DNA of 64,000 bases from Oharaeibacter diazotrophicus (lineage in GTDB: Bacteria; Pseudomonadota; Alphaproteobacteria; Rhizobiales; Pleomorphomonadaceae): contig NZ_SNXY01000007.1 in the NCBI RefSeq assembly GCF_004362745.1, positions 1 through 64,000 on the forward strand, given 5' to 3'. Numbering within the stretch: the stretch's first letter is position 1; the number at the start of each line of letters is the position of its first letter. Below the pieces are notes generated by a model. It did not search any database. It was not told the DNA's origin and saw only the letters and a list, made by a program, of their open reading frames with translations. The position numbers and the translations under genes were made by a program. Positions 38,764 through 53,621 of the stretch are shown piece by piece.

Positions 38764-39645
38764 TCAGGCCTTGTCGAGCACGGCGGCCAGCTCGGAGCGG
38801 ATGTCCGGGTGGATGTCGGTGCGGTCGAGCGCGTAGGCGAGGTTCGCCTGCAGGAAGCCGATCTTGGAGCCGGTGTCGTAGGTGGTCCCGCGGAAGCGGA
38901 CGCCGTAGAACGGGCTGTGCTTCAGAAGGCGCAGCATGGCGTCGGTGAGCTGGATCTCGCCGCCGGCGCCCTTCTCCTGGTTGCCGAGCAGGTCGAAGAT
39001 CTCGGGCTGGAGGATGTAGCGGCCGGAGATGAAGAGGTTGGACGGGGCGTCGGCCGGCTTCGGCTTCTCGACCATGCCGGTGATCTCGTGGACGTCGTCG
39101 GAGACCGTCGCGCCGAGGCCGACGATGCCGTAGGAGCTGGTCTGGGCCGGCTCGCAGGCCTCCAGCGACAGCACGTTGCCGCCGGTCTTGGCATAGGCGT
39201 CGACCATGCTCTTCAGGCAGGGCGTGTCGTGCTTCATCAGCATGTCCGGCAGCAGCACCGCGAAGGGCTCGTCGCCGACGATCTCGCGGGCGCACCAGAC
39301 CGCGTGGCCGAGGCCGAGCGGGGCCTGCTGACGGGTGAAGCTGACCGAGCCGGCGGTCGGCAGGTCGCGCTTCAGGATGTCGAGCGCCTCGTTCTTGTTG
39401 CGGCCGCGCAGGGTGTCCTCGAGCTCGTAGGCGATGTCGAAGTGATCCTCGATCACGGCCTTGCCGCGGCCTGTTACGAACACGAAATGCTCGATGCCGG
39501 CGGCCTTGGCTTCGTCGACCACGTACTGCAACGCCGGGCGGTCGACGATCGTCATCATCTCCTTCGGCACCGCCTTGGTGGCGGGCAGGAAACGGGTGCC
39601 GAGACCGGCGACGGGGAACACGGCTTTGCGAATCTTCTGCGACAT
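38764..39645 (-). CDS. galU: UTP-glucose-1-phosphate uridylyltransferase
   Basis: This 293-residue enzyme makes UDP-glucose for envelope polysaccharides, and also supplies OtsA. The nucleotide motif [17 protein letters not shown] (residues 8-24) and EKPKP near 175 are present, and the length is typical. It is divergent from the transglycosylase gene, with a 247-nt gap holding a GGTTAACC-type site but no clear regulator box. The stop is 22 nt from the barrel protein stop. Confidence 0.95.
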   Translation of the reverse strand: MSQKIRKAVFPVAGLGTRFLPATKAVPKEMMTIVDRPALQYVVDEAKAAGIEHFVFVTGRGKAVIEDHFDIAYELEDTLRGRNKNEALDILKRDLPTAGSVSFTRQQAPLGLGHAVWCAREIVGDEPFAVLLPDMLMKHDTPCLKSMVDAYAKTGGNVLSLEACEPAQTSSYGIVGLGATVSDDVHEITGMVEKPKPADAPSNLFISGRYILQPEIFDLLGNQEKGAGGEIQLTDAMLRLLKHSPFYGVRFRGTTYDTGSKIGFLQANLAYALDRTDIHPDIRSELAAVLDKA

Positions 39646-39892
39646 CTTCCACTCCGCGGGACCGGCGCCCGCCCTAGCGCGAGCCGGCGTGCCGGTCGGT
39701 CCTACACCAGAATGACTAATTCCATCCTACGATCGCGCGAGCCTGCGCGGCGATCGTTCACCATCGGTTAACCACGATCGCGGCCAATTCGGGACGGGGC
39801 GCGTGGCGATACCGCCGGCGACCCGTCGGAACGCCCCCGCGCGGGGGACGGTTCCCGGTTCCACCGCCCGAGGGCAGAGCGGAGACGAGACG

Positions 39893-41182
39893 ATGACGAC
39901 CATCCCCCGCCCCGTCGCCCGGATCCTGGCCGCCGTTCTGGTCGCCGGTTCGCTGGCCGCCTGCGGCTCGCTCGGCGGGCTCGCCGAGTTCGAGGGGCCG
40001 CGCGTCGCCACCGGCGAGCCGCCGCGCAACGACGGCACCCCGGTGCCGGAGAGCTTCACGGCCTTCGTGGAGAATTTCCGTGCCACCGCCGAGGGCGCCG
40101 GCGTCTCGCGGGCGGTCTACGACGCCGCCTTCCGCGACATCGGCCCCGACCAGGACGTGCTCGACAAGGCGCGCTCGCAGGCCGAGTTCGTCAAGCCGAT
40201 CTGGGAGTATCTCGACGGCGCCGTCTCCGACAGCCGGGTGGCGACCGGGCGGCAGATGCTGGCGACCTATGCCGGCGTGCTCGACCAGATCGAGGCGCGC
40301 ACCGGCGTGCAGCGTCAGGTCGTGCTGGCGGTCTGGGGCATGGAGAGCAGCTACGGCGCGGTGCTCGACAATCCGCGCGTGGTCAAGAACGCGGTCCGGG
40401 CGCTGGCGACGCTCGCCTGGGGCGGCGGCTCGCGCGCGAAATACGGCCGCCAGCAGCTGCTCGCGGTGCTGAAGATCCTGCAGCGCGGCGACACCGACCC
40501 GCGCCACATCACCGGCTCCTGGGCGGGGGCGATGGGCCACACCCAGTTCATCCCGACCACCTATCTCGCCTACGCCGTCGACTTCGACGGCGACGGCCGC
40601 CGCGACATCTGGCGCTCGGTGCCCGACGCGCTCGCCTCGACCGCCAACTATCTCCAGAAGGCCGGCTGGCGCTCAGGACAGGCCTGGGGCTACGAGGTCG
40701 CGCTGCCGGCCGGCTTCGACAGCCGCCGCGCCGGTGCGCGGATGACGCTGCGCGAATGGGCGGCGCTCGGCGTCCAGCGTGTCGACGGCTCGGGCTTCCC
40801 GCGGCCGGACGACGTCGGGCGCCTGAACATGCCGGCGGGTGCCGCCGGGCCGGCCTTCCTGACGCTGCGCAATTTCGACGTCATCAAGCGCTACAACAAC
40901 GCCGACGCCTACGCCTTCGGTGTCGGCCACCTCTCCGATCGCATCGCCGGCGGCGGTCCGTTCGTCGGCCGCTGGCCGTGGACCTACGAGCCGCTGAGCG
41001 AGGTGGAGAAGCAGGAGATGCAGGCGCTGCTCGCCCGCCGCGGCTACGACGTCGGCGGCGTCGACGGCAAGATGGGGCCGGCGACGCTCGACGCGATCCG
41101 CGCCTATCAGGCCGCGGTCGGGCTGCCGGTGGACGGCAACCCCTCCAAGGCCGTATTGGACAAGCTGAGGGCGGGGGCCTGA
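39893..41182 (+). CDS. Lytic murein transglycosylase, MltB-type, with peptidoglycan-binding domain
   Basis: This 429-residue lipoprotein has the lipobox LAAC (Cys24). The SLT_2/MltB domain carries the catalytic Glu151 in WGMESSYGAVL and the block GAMGHTQFIPTTYLAYAVDFDGDG. A PG_binding_1 domain follows at about 365-425 (LLARRGYDVGGVDGKMGPAT). It cleaves peptidoglycan strands to anhydro-muropeptides at the outer membrane. The SGNH-like gene begins 31 nt after its stop, so the two are probably cotranscribed. Confidence 0.93.
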   Translation: MTTIPRPVARILAAVLVAGSLAACGSLGGLAEFEGPRVATGEPPRNDGTPVPESFTAFVENFRATAEGAGVSRAVYDAAFRDIGPDQDVLDKARSQAEFVKPIWEYLDGAVSDSRVATGRQMLATYAGVLDQIEARTGVQRQVVLAVWGMESSYGAVLDNPRVVKNAVRALATLAWGGGSRAKYGRQQLLAVLKILQRGDTDPRHITGSWAGAMGHTQFIPTTYLAYAVDFDGDGRRDIWRSVPDALASTANYLQKAGWRSGQAWGYEVALPAGFDSRRAGARMTLREWAALGVQRVDGSGFPRPDDVGRLNMPAGAAGPAFLTLRNFDVIKRYNNADAYAFGVGHLSDRIAGGGPFVGRWPWTYEPLSEVEKQEMQALLARRGYDVGGVDGKMGPATLDAIRAYQAAVGLPVDGNPSKAVLDKLRAGA

Positions 41183-41213
41183 CGCCCACTCCCACGTTCC
41201 CCGGAGGACGCCG

Positions 41214-42350
41214 ATGCGCCTGTCGACGGCATTCGCCCTGGCGGGACTCCTGACCGCCGCGCTCGCGCCGGCGGTGCGGGCCGGCGACGGGCCGGCCGAC
41301 GGCCGCTTCGAGGTCGCCCAGCTCAACGAGACGCCGTTCTTCCAGCGCCTGTTCGGTCTCGGCAAGCGCGAGGAACCGCCGAAGCCGGGCGGGCCGAAGA
41401 TCCTGCGCCCGCCGGCGGGCGGCGCCGCGGTGCGGCCCGGACAGGACCTCGCGCCGGGTCCGACCACGCCGAAGAAGATCGTGCCGCGCAAGCCCGCGCC
41501 GGTGCAGCCGGCCAAGGACGCCGACGCCCGGGTCGTGCTGGTGATCGGCGACCGTCTCGCCGACGGCCTCGCGCGCGGCCTCGACGTCGCCTTCGCCGAC
41601 ACGCCGAAGCTGACGATCGAGAATGCCGCGGTCTCGCCCTCGGGCCTCGCCGTGGCCGGCACCGACTGGCCGAAGCGGCTCGCCGAGCGCTTCGCCGCGC
41701 CGCGCCCGCCGGACGTCGTCGTCGTGATGACCGGCGTCGACGACCGGCTGCCGCTGACGGTGGACGGCGTCGAGGAGCCGTTCCGCTCGGTCGCCTGGGA
41801 GAAGGTCTACACCGCCCGCGCCCGTGCCGTGGTCTCGGCCGCGGTCGACCGCCACGTGCCGCTCTACTGGGTCGGGCTGGTGCCGATGGCGGACGTCGAC
41901 CTCACCACCGACATGGCCTTCCTCGACGAGACCTACCGCAAGGTAGCCGGCCAGGGCCTCGGCCGCTACGTCGACGTCTGGAACGCCTTCGCCGACGACG
42001 TCGGCAGCTTCGTCGCTTCCGGCCCGGACGTCGGCGGCCAGGAGCGCCAGCTCCGCCTCAAGGACGGCATCGGCTTCAGCAAGTCCGGCCAACGCAAGCT
42101 CGCCTTCTACGTCGAGCAGGAACTGCGCGGCTGGCTCGCCGGCGCGGCGGTTGCGGCGGCGCAGCCGCGGCGGACCGCGGCCGGCGGCCTCGTCGTCTCG
42201 CTGACCGACCCGGACGCCGGCGACGACGACCTCGTGCCGCCCGCGACGGTGGCGCCGCCGCGCGAGGGCTCGCCGCTCTACCGGCTGGTCGTGCTCGGCC
42301 AGCCGCCGAAGCCGCGGGTGGGGCGCGTGGACGATCTCTCGGCGCAGTGA
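41214..42350 (+). CDS. DUF459/SGNH-fold periplasmic protein lacking the usual catalytic residues
   Basis: This 378-residue exported protein has a signal peptide (about 1-23), a Pro-rich linker (55-100) and a DUF459 SGNH fold (about 105-320). The nucleophile block reads VIGDRLADGLARGL, with Arg114 where Ser usually sits. The C-terminal D-x-x-H block reads DGIGFSKSGQRKL, with Gly in place of His. It therefore looks catalytically inactive, or uses another mechanism. It sits downstream of a murein transglycosylase, suggesting an accessory role in peptidoglycan or polysaccharide handling. Confidence 0.82.
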   Translation: MRLSTAFALAGLLTAALAPAVRAGDGPADGRFEVAQLNETPFFQRLFGLGKREEPPKPGGPKILRPPAGGAAVRPGQDLAPGPTTPKKIVPRKPAPVQPAKDADARVVLVIGDRLADGLARGLDVAFADTPKLTIENAAVSPSGLAVAGTDWPKRLAERFAAPRPPDVVVVMTGVDDRLPLTVDGVEEPFRSVAWEKVYTARARAVVSAAVDRHVPLYWVGLVPMADVDLTTDMAFLDETYRKVAGQGLGRYVDVWNAFADDVGSFVASGPDVGGQERQLRLKDGIGFSKSGQRKLAFYVEQELRGWLAGAAVAAAQPRRTAAGGLVVSLTDPDAGDDDLVPPATVAPPREGSPLYRLVVLGQPPKPRVGRVDDLSAQ

Positions 42351-42445
42351 CCGCAGCCCGCGTCGGCCGGTCGCGGCGATCGGGACCGGGACAACGACCG
42401 CCGTCCGTCGTACCGTAAGGAGCGAACGCGACAAGGGGGGGTGAG

Positions 42446-42922
42446 ATGGGACGGATTTGCGCGACGTTGGGGGGGGCGTGCTTCGCCGTGTCGTTGGCGG
42501 CGGGCCTCGCGATCCCTGGCAGCGCCGTTTCGGCGCCGCTGCCGGCCGCCAAGTATTACCAGGGCACGGCCAAGACCACCTGCTACGGCTCGGCGGCGCT
42601 CTACTGTTACGTCACGTTGCCGGCCGTGCCCGCCGACAAGGTGCTGACGGTCGCCTCGGTCGACTGTTCCGCGACCGTGGTCGCCTCGACGGGCACGCCT
42701 TTCGTGGCCAGCGCCGGCATCAGCTCGCCGGAGGATCCGGTGATCGCAATGAAGCCCGAGTTGACCTACGCGGATGCGCAAAAGCGCTTCTACGTCATCC
42801 ACCACGACGGCGATTTCTTCGTGTCGCCGGGGCGCGCGCCGAGCGCCTATATGATCACGCAGGGGACGCTGAAGCAGGCCGAGCTCAGCTGCGCGGTGAT
42901 CGGCAGGCTGTCGGTGCCCTGA
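42446..42922 (+). CDS. Secreted hypothetical protein
   Basis: This 158-residue protein has a signal peptide (about 1-30, ending SAVSA). The mature part has four cysteines (CYG, CYV, CSAT, CAVI) that could form two disulfides and is rich in beta-strand pattern. No family is recognised. A very purine-rich GGGGGGGTGAG ribosome binding site precedes the ATG. Its stop codon is the first three bases of a partial 131-bp repeat. Confidence 0.7.
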   Translation: MGRICATLGGACFAVSLAAGLAIPGSAVSAPLPAAKYYQGTAKTTCYGSAALYCYVTLPAVPADKVLTVASVDCSATVVASTGTPFVASAGISSPEDPVIAMKPELTYADAQKRFYVIHHDGDFFVSPGRAPSAYMITQGTLKQAELSCAVIGRLSVP

Positions 42923-42981
42923 TAGCCGCCTCGTAAAGTCCCGACTCGTCGGGACTTTACGAAGTTTCGGCCTTTCGGCCG
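42920..42981. repeat. 131-bp palindromic repeat, partial copy B (left half)
   Basis: Sixty-two bases match the left half of copy C with about five mismatches, including the perfect palindrome CGTAAAGTCCCGAC / GTCGGGACTTTACG. The similarity ends at about 42981; the right half is absent. It begins with the TGA stop of the preceding gene. The hairpin may act as a terminator between this gene and gltD. Confidence 0.7.
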
Positions 42982-43019
42982 AGCGGTGGCACGGCGGCGC
43001 GGTGCTCGCGCCGCCACGG

Positions 43020-44453
<1,434 letters not shown>

Positions 44454-44522
44454 GTCGCTCTCGTCCTCGCCCGTCGTGTCGTCCCTGGCCCGGCGGGCCG
44501 TTCTGCCATCACCGCGGATCCG

Positions 44523-44921
44523 TCAGCGGACCCAGTTCTCGATCTTCAAGCCCGCCACCCGGCGGAATTCGTCCTCGTTGTCCGTCACCAGCGTCGCGTC
44601 CAGCGCCAGCGCGTGGGCCGCGATCAGCATGTCCATCGGCCCGATCAGCGCGCCGCGCCGATGGAGGTCCCCCCGAATCTCGGCGTAGATCCGGTCGCAG
44701 GGCAGTGTCCAATCCAGGACGCCGACCGAAGTCAGCGTGGCCTCCACGTCCGCAGCCAACCGTTGCGAACCGGCCTTGACATAGCCGAACCGCAACTCGG
44801 CGGCGACGATGATGCTCGTCACCGCGGTGCCCGGGTCCGTCGTCTCGAAGCGAGCGAGCGCAGTGCCCGTCGGATACCGGATCATGTGCGAGATGATATT
44901 CGTATCCAGCAGGTAGTTCAC
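44523..44921 (-). CDS. vapC: VapC-type PIN-domain toxin
   Basis: This 132-residue PIN ribonuclease begins VNYLLDTNIISHMI, with the first catalytic Asp in LLDTN. It retains the later acidic residues (AELRFG Glu, PMDMLIAAHAL Asp, TLVTDNEDEF). VapC toxins cut specific RNAs, often initiator tRNA. The GTG start at 44921 overlaps the vapB stop (GTGA), the usual arrangement for a type II toxin-antitoxin pair. It sits inside the gltB-gltD cluster. Confidence 0.9.
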   Translation of the reverse strand: MNYLLDTNIISHMIRYPTGTALARFETTDPGTAVTSIIVAAELRFGYVKAGSQRLAADVEATLTSVGVLDWTLPCDRIYAEIRGDLHRRGALIGPMDMLIAAHALALDATLVTDNEDEFRRVAGLKIENWVR

Positions 44922-45190
44922 GGGTCCCGTTCCAGGTCGACGTCCTCGAGCGGCAGCTCCTCGATCGGCGGGAAGTCTTCCTCGAGGGGGGGCCGACTCC
45001 GCAGGAAGGCGGCCAACTCCCGCGGTGTCATCTTCGCCTGCTTCGGCTGCATGTGGATGGTCCCGTCCGGGTCCTTCCACATGAGCACCTTGTCCGCGTC
45101 GATCTCGAATTCCTTCGGAATGCGAACGGCTTGGCTGCGGCCGTTGCGGAAGAGGCTGACCTCCCGCTCGTCGCGCTTGTGGTAGTTCAC
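44918..45190 (-). CDS. vapB: VapB-type AbrB/SpoVT-fold antitoxin
   Basis: This 90-residue antitoxin has an N-terminal AbrB-like DNA-binding fold (EVSLFRNGRSQAVRIPKEFE, residues about 10-29). Its acidic C-terminal tail (EEDFPPIEELPLEDVDLE) is suited to blocking VapC. The GTG start at 45190 has a strong GAGGAGG site. An inverted repeat immediately upstream is the likely autorepression operator. Confidence 0.88.
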   Translation of the reverse strand: MNYHKRDEREVSLFRNGRSQAVRIPKEFEIDADKVLMWKDPDGTIHMQPKQAKMTPRELAAFLRSRPPLEEDFPPIEELPLEDVDLERDP

Positions 45191-45208
45191 GGCCGGCCTC
45201 CTCGCGTC

Positions 45209-45224
45209 ATATGCCGAAGCATAT
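45209..45224. promoter_or_regulatory. Inverted repeat upstream of vapB, likely autoregulatory operator
   Basis: ATATGC and GCATAT arms separated by CGAA lie 19-34 nt upstream of the vapB start. This AT-rich palindrome in a GC-rich background is typical of VapB operators and may overlap the promoter -10 region. Confidence 0.6.
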
Positions 45225-45266
45225 CACAGGTGTGGAGGCCGGGCCAGGAGCGCTGCGCGCCGTCCG

Positions 45267-49979
<4,713 letters not shown>

Positions 49980-50624
49980 CCCAGTTCCCCATGTGCCCGG
50001 GCGCGCGGCGCCCGTTCGCGTTTTCCCCACGGCGGCGCCGAGCAAGCTCCGTGCCCGCGCGGCGACACCCCCTCTCCGCCACGTCCCCCGGCGGTCCGTC
50101 GCCCGGCGGGCCGCGTCCGGCGACGCGACCCGGCGCAACGGCGCCGGCGATGACGTGGTCCCCTCGTTCCCCGGTCCGGTCGTCGCACCGACCCGACGCG
50201 GACAGCCGTCGCCTCCGGCGGGCGGGGCCCGGGAGGGACAGCATCTCGTCGCCGACCGGCGGGCGAATGACCGCCCGACCGGCTTAGACCACCCGGCGGC
50301 GACCGTTTCAATCGGTCCGATCGCCGCCCCTCGCGTTGCACGAGCGGGCAACATACGGTCGATCCGAGCCGGCGCGCCGGAAATCTTCTTGCGTGGAACC
50401 GGCTTGCGGCGGGAAGGCCGCAGGCGGTCCGGCCCGCCTCTCCGTCAACTATCGCGGATCCGCATGGCTGATGCGTAATTCGCATAACCATTCGGGCAGG
50501 TCAACCGTCCTGTCCCATTTTTCGATGCTGCGGCGCACAGGTGAGAACGGCATGCAACGGCCGCATGGGAGGGGCCGCGCCGTGCCGCTTCCCGGCCGCG
50601 CCGGCGGGGAATAGATTGGGCGCC
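49980..50624. other. Divergent intergenic region between gltB and the threonine aldolase
   Basis: No gene is convincing in these 645 nt. Near 50471-50485 lies ATGCG-taatt-CGCAT, an AT-centred inverted repeat that stands out from the GC-rich surroundings and could be an operator. CATTTTTCG follows at about 50516. The part next to gltB is extremely GC-rich. Confidence 0.4.
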
Positions 50625-51698
50625 ATGCACTTCGCCAGCGACAACTGGGCGGGAGCCTCGGCGCCGGTCGCCGCCGCTCTCGCCGACGTCAACCACGGTC
50701 TCGTCCCCGCCTATGGCGGCGACGACGCCACCCGCACGGCCACCGAATGGTTCGCCGAGATCTTCGAGAAGGAAGTCTCGGTGTTCTTCGTCGCCACCGG
50801 CACCGCCGCCAACGCGCTGGCGCTCGCCGCCTTCGCCAAGCCCGGCGGCTTCGTGTTCTGCCACGAGGCGGCCCACGTGGCCGTCGACGAGGCCGGCGCG
50901 CCGGAGTTCTTCGCCGGCGGCGGCAAGCTGGCGCCGCTCCCCGGTCCGCGCGGCAAGATCGACGCGGCGAGCCTCGAGGCGGCGATCCGGCGGCATCAGC
51001 CGCCGTCGGTGCACAACGGCCGCCCGGTCGCGGTCACCATCACCCAGGCGAGCGAGTGGGGCACGGTCTACACCCCCGACGAGGTCCGCGAGATCGCCCA
51101 GGTCGCCCACCGCCACGGCCTCAAGCTGCACATGGACGGCGCCCGCTTCGCCAACGCGCTGGTGGCGCTCAACGTCTCGGCCGCCGACCTGACCTGGAAG
51201 GCCGGCGTCGACGTCCTCTCCTTCGGCGGCACCAAGAACGGCTGCTGGTGCGCCGAGGCGGTGGTGATGTTCGACCACCGCCACGCCGACGACCTCGCCT
51301 ATGCGCGCAAGCGTGCCGGCCAGCTGTTCTCCAAGAGCCGCTTCGTCGCCGCCCAGTTCCAGGGCTACTTCGACCACGGCCACTGGCTCGACAACGCCGT
51401 GCACGCCAACGCCATGGCCAAGCGCCTCGCCGGCGGCATCGCGCAGTCCAAGGAGGGCCGGCTGCTGTTCGAGCCCGAGGCCAACGAGGTGTTCGCGATC
51501 TGGCCGAAGGCGACCTCGAAGCGGCTGCGCGCCGCCGGCGCCAGCTTCTACGACTGGCCGGCCGAGGGGCTTCCCGCCGAAGAGATGCCGGCCGCGGACG
51601 AGGACCTCGTCCGCCTCGTCACTTCCTTCGCCACCTCCAAGCACGACGTCGCCGCCTTCGTGAAGCTGCTCGGCGCCGGCGACGGCATCGGGGTGTGA
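50625..51698 (+). CDS. ltaE: Low-specificity L-threonine aldolase/beta-eliminating PLP enzyme
   Basis: This 357-residue fold-type I PLP enzyme cleaves threonine or allo-threonine to glycine and acetaldehyde. The PLP lysine lies in FGGTKNGCW, the HMDGARFANA block at about 164-173 and the N-terminal FASDNWAGASAPV are typical. The ATG at 50625 fits the family N-terminus. A bidirectional terminator follows. Confidence 0.9.
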   Translation: MHFASDNWAGASAPVAAALADVNHGLVPAYGGDDATRTATEWFAEIFEKEVSVFFVATGTAANALALAAFAKPGGFVFCHEAAHVAVDEAGAPEFFAGGGKLAPLPGPRGKIDAASLEAAIRRHQPPSVHNGRPVAVTITQASEWGTVYTPDEVREIAQVAHRHGLKLHMDGARFANALVALNVSAADLTWKAGVDVLSFGGTKNGCWCAEAVVMFDHRHADDLAYARKRAGQLFSKSRFVAAQFQGYFDHGHWLDNAVHANAMAKRLAGGIAQSKEGRLLFEPEANEVFAIWPKATSKRLRAAGASFYDWPAEGLPAEEMPAADEDLVRLVTSFATSKHDVAAFVKLLGAGDGIGV

Positions 51699-51741
51699 TC
51701 CCGGCCGCGCGGCACCCGCGCGGCGACCGACCACCAACGAG

Positions 51742-51774
51742 AACGCCCCGGCCGCTGGCGCGACCGGGGCGTTT
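51742..51774. terminator. Bidirectional terminator between ltaE and hsp20
   Basis: A perfect 10-bp stem AACGCCCCGG / CCGGGGCGTT with a 12-nt loop ends in TTT on the plus strand. It lies between convergent genes. Confidence 0.7.
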
Positions 51775-51804
51775 CCGCATCCGGATCCGGAGACCCGTGT
51801 GCCG

Positions 51805-52269
51805 TCAGTTCACCGTGGCCTCGATGCGCTTCTCGGCGCCCTCGGCGCGGCCGATCGGGATCTGCCGGGTGCGCTTCTCCTCGGGGATCTCGCGGACGAG
51901 ATCGACGTGGAGCAGGCCGTTCTCCAGGCTGGCACCGCGGACCTCGACGTGGTCGGCGAGCTGGAAGCGGCGCTCGAAGGCGCGGGAGGCGATGCCGCGG
52001 TAGAGCATCTCGACTCCCTCGCGGGCCTCCGCCTTCTTCTCGCCCTTCACCGTCAGCGTATTCTCGCGCGCCTCGATGGCGAGGTCGGCGTCGGAGAAGC
52101 CGGCGACCGCGATGGTGATGCGGTAGGCGTTGTCGCCGGTGCGCTCGATGTTGTAGGGCGGGTAGGTCTGGCCCGAGGCGTCGCTGGTCGCCAGCTGATC
52201 GAGCATCGAGAAGAGGCGATCGAAACCGACGGTGGAACGGTACAGCGGGCTGAAATCGACTTGACGCAT
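51805..52269 (-). CDS. ibpA: Small heat-shock protein Hsp20 (IbpA family)
   Basis: This 154-residue chaperone holds unfolding proteins for DnaK/ClpB. The alpha-crystallin domain spans about 37-130, with YRITIAVAGFSDADL and the C-terminal ENGLLHVDLVREIPEEKR. The I-x-I-type motif RQIPIG closes the domain. The start at 52269 has a GGAGGA site that appears buried in a ROSE-like hairpin, and a RpoH-like promoter lies about 120 nt upstream. Heat induction at both transcription and translation is expected. Confidence 0.95.
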   Translation of the reverse strand: MRQVDFSPLYRSTVGFDRLFSMLDQLATSDASGQTYPPYNIERTGDNAYRITIAVAGFSDADLAIEARENTLTVKGEKKAEAREGVEMLYRGIASRAFERRFQLADHVEVRGASLENGLLHVDLVREIPEEKRTRQIPIGRAEGAEKRIEATVN

Positions 52270-52386
52270 GACATGTCCTCCGATGAGAAGCGACAGATGG
52301 TCGGATCGTCGGGGCCGTTTCTGGGGACGCCGTCTCGGCCGTCCCCGGGGTCCCTCGTCCGGCGGGCCCCGCTCGGGGCGCCCGCG
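52270..52386 (-). ncRNA. ROSE-like RNA thermometer in the hsp20 leader
   Basis: The predicted leader folds into two GC-rich hairpins: GCGGGC...GCCCGC, and GGGGACGGCCG / CGGCGTCCCC. These are followed by a short start-proximal hairpin where UCGCU (52293-52289) faces the ribosome binding site GGAGGA (52281-52276). UYGCU pairing imperfectly with the Shine-Dalgarno, including a G-G mismatch, is the ROSE signature in rhizobial small heat-shock genes. The length of about 117 nt also fits. Confidence 0.6.
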
Positions 52387-52392
52387 ACGTTG

Positions 52393-52421
52393 AAGTAGGA
52401 AGCCGCCGGATCGGCTTCAAG
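52393..52421 (-). promoter_or_regulatory. RpoH (sigma-32) type promoter for hsp20
   Basis: On the minus strand CTTG (52421-52418) is followed after 18 nt by CCTACTT (52399-52393), close to the alphaproteobacterial RpoH consensus CTTG-N17/18-CYTATNT. It predicts a start site near 52386. Confidence 0.6.
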
Positions 52422-52508
52422 GCCAGCCGGAGGCGGCCGTCGCGTTCAGACTTCCGTCGTCTCCGCCGTGCCAGGATGCGGCGCCCCGCACCGTACCAAT
52501 GCCAGTCG

Positions 52509-53447
52509 ATGGACCTGCTCGACCTCCCCGACAATCCCGTCCCGCCGGACACCGCGGTCGTCGCCGCGGTGACGGGCGACGGCGTCACGCTGCGCGTCGC
52601 GCGCTTTCCCGCCGACCGCCGCCCGGTGCGCGGCACGGTGGTGATCTTCCAGGGCCGCGGCGAGCAGATCGAGAAGTATTTCCGCGTCGTCGGCGAACTC
52701 CGTGCCCGCGGCTTCGCGGTGGTCGCCTTCGACTGGCGCGGGCAGGGTGGCTCGGCCCGTCTCGTCGGCGCCGACGTCGGCCACGTCGGCCGTTTCTCCG
52801 ACTACCGGCTCGACATCGAGGCGGTGCGCCGGCAGGTGGCGCTGCCCGACTGTCCGCCGCCCTTCTTCGGGCTCGGCCACTCGATGGGCGGGCACATCCT
52901 GCTCGCCGCCGCCGAGATCCTGCCGCCGTGGCTGTCGCGGCTGGTGCTGACGGCGCCGATGCTGGACTTCCAAGGCCAGTCGCGCGCCAGACTGCGCCGG
53001 ATCGCCGGACTCGTCTGCGCGCTCGGCCTCGGCGCGACGGGCACGCCCGGCCACGGCGAGCGCGTCGCCGCCGTCCGGCGCTTCGAGGGCAATCCGCTCA
53101 CCGGCGACCGCGCGATGCACCGGATCATGATGGACCTGACCGCGATCCGGCCCGACCTCGGCGTCGGCACGCCGACCTGGCGCTGGGTGCTGGAGGCGGC
53201 CCGCTCGATGGACCGCATGGACGAGCCCGACTTTCCCGCCACCGTGCCGCTGCCGGTGCTGATGGTGAACTCGGGCGGCGACCGCATCGTGTCGCCGGCC
53301 GCGGTCGAGCGGATGGCGCGGCGGCTGCGCACCGCCGGCTACGTGCTGGTGCCCGGCGCCGAGCACGAGGTGACGATGGAGCGCCCGGCCTACCGGGCGC
53401 AGTTCTGGGCCGCCTTCGACGCCTTCGTGCCGGGCAGCGCGGCCTGA
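52509..53447 (+). CDS. Alpha/beta hydrolase, lysophospholipase L2-like
   Basis: This 312-residue hydrolase has the oxyanion region VIFQGRGEQIEKYFRVV, the nucleophile elbow GLGHSMGGHI, a late Asp in NSGGDRIV and His in GAEHEVTME. It probably cleaves lysophospholipids or monoglycerides. ATG at 52509 (MDLLDLPDNPVPP) matches relatives as I recall them; 52476 is an alternative. The stop codon is the first three bases of the 131-bp repeat copy C. Confidence 0.85.
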   Translation: MDLLDLPDNPVPPDTAVVAAVTGDGVTLRVARFPADRRPVRGTVVIFQGRGEQIEKYFRVVGELRARGFAVVAFDWRGQGGSARLVGADVGHVGRFSDYRLDIEAVRRQVALPDCPPPFFGLGHSMGGHILLAAAEILPPWLSRLVLTAPMLDFQGQSRARLRRIAGLVCALGLGATGTPGHGERVAAVRRFEGNPLTGDRAMHRIMMDLTAIRPDLGVGTPTWRWVLEAARSMDRMDEPDFPATVPLPVLMVNSGGDRIVSPAAVERMARRLRTAGYVLVPGAEHEVTMERPAYRAQFWAAFDAFVPGSAA

Positions 53448-53575
53448 TACCCGTCTCGTAAAGTCCCGACTCGTCGGGACTTTGCGAAGTCGCGGCCTTT
53501 CGGCCGGCGCCCGGTCGGGCGCTTCTCGCCCGCAATGCTCCGGCCAAAGGTCGGAACTTTGCGAGCTCGGTATGA
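53445..53575. repeat. 131-bp palindromic repeat, copy C
   Basis: This is a full-length copy from TGATACC to GGTATGA, in the opposite orientation to copy A. It has two internal hairpins: CGTAAAGTCCCGAC / GTCGGGACTTTGCG, and CCGGCC...GGTCGG with flanks. It begins with the TGA stop of the upstream hydrolase gene and ends 46 nt before the hisN stop, so it sits between convergent genes. Confidence 0.75.
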
Positions 53576-53621
53576 GACACCGCTGCAAGACCGCTCCGGC
53601 GCGGCAGTCCGTCGGTCCGCC

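Noticed and set aside
42920..42981. Simple terminator only
   Set aside because: The hairpin could terminate, but the flanks also match copy C of the 131-bp element, so it was called a partial repeat.
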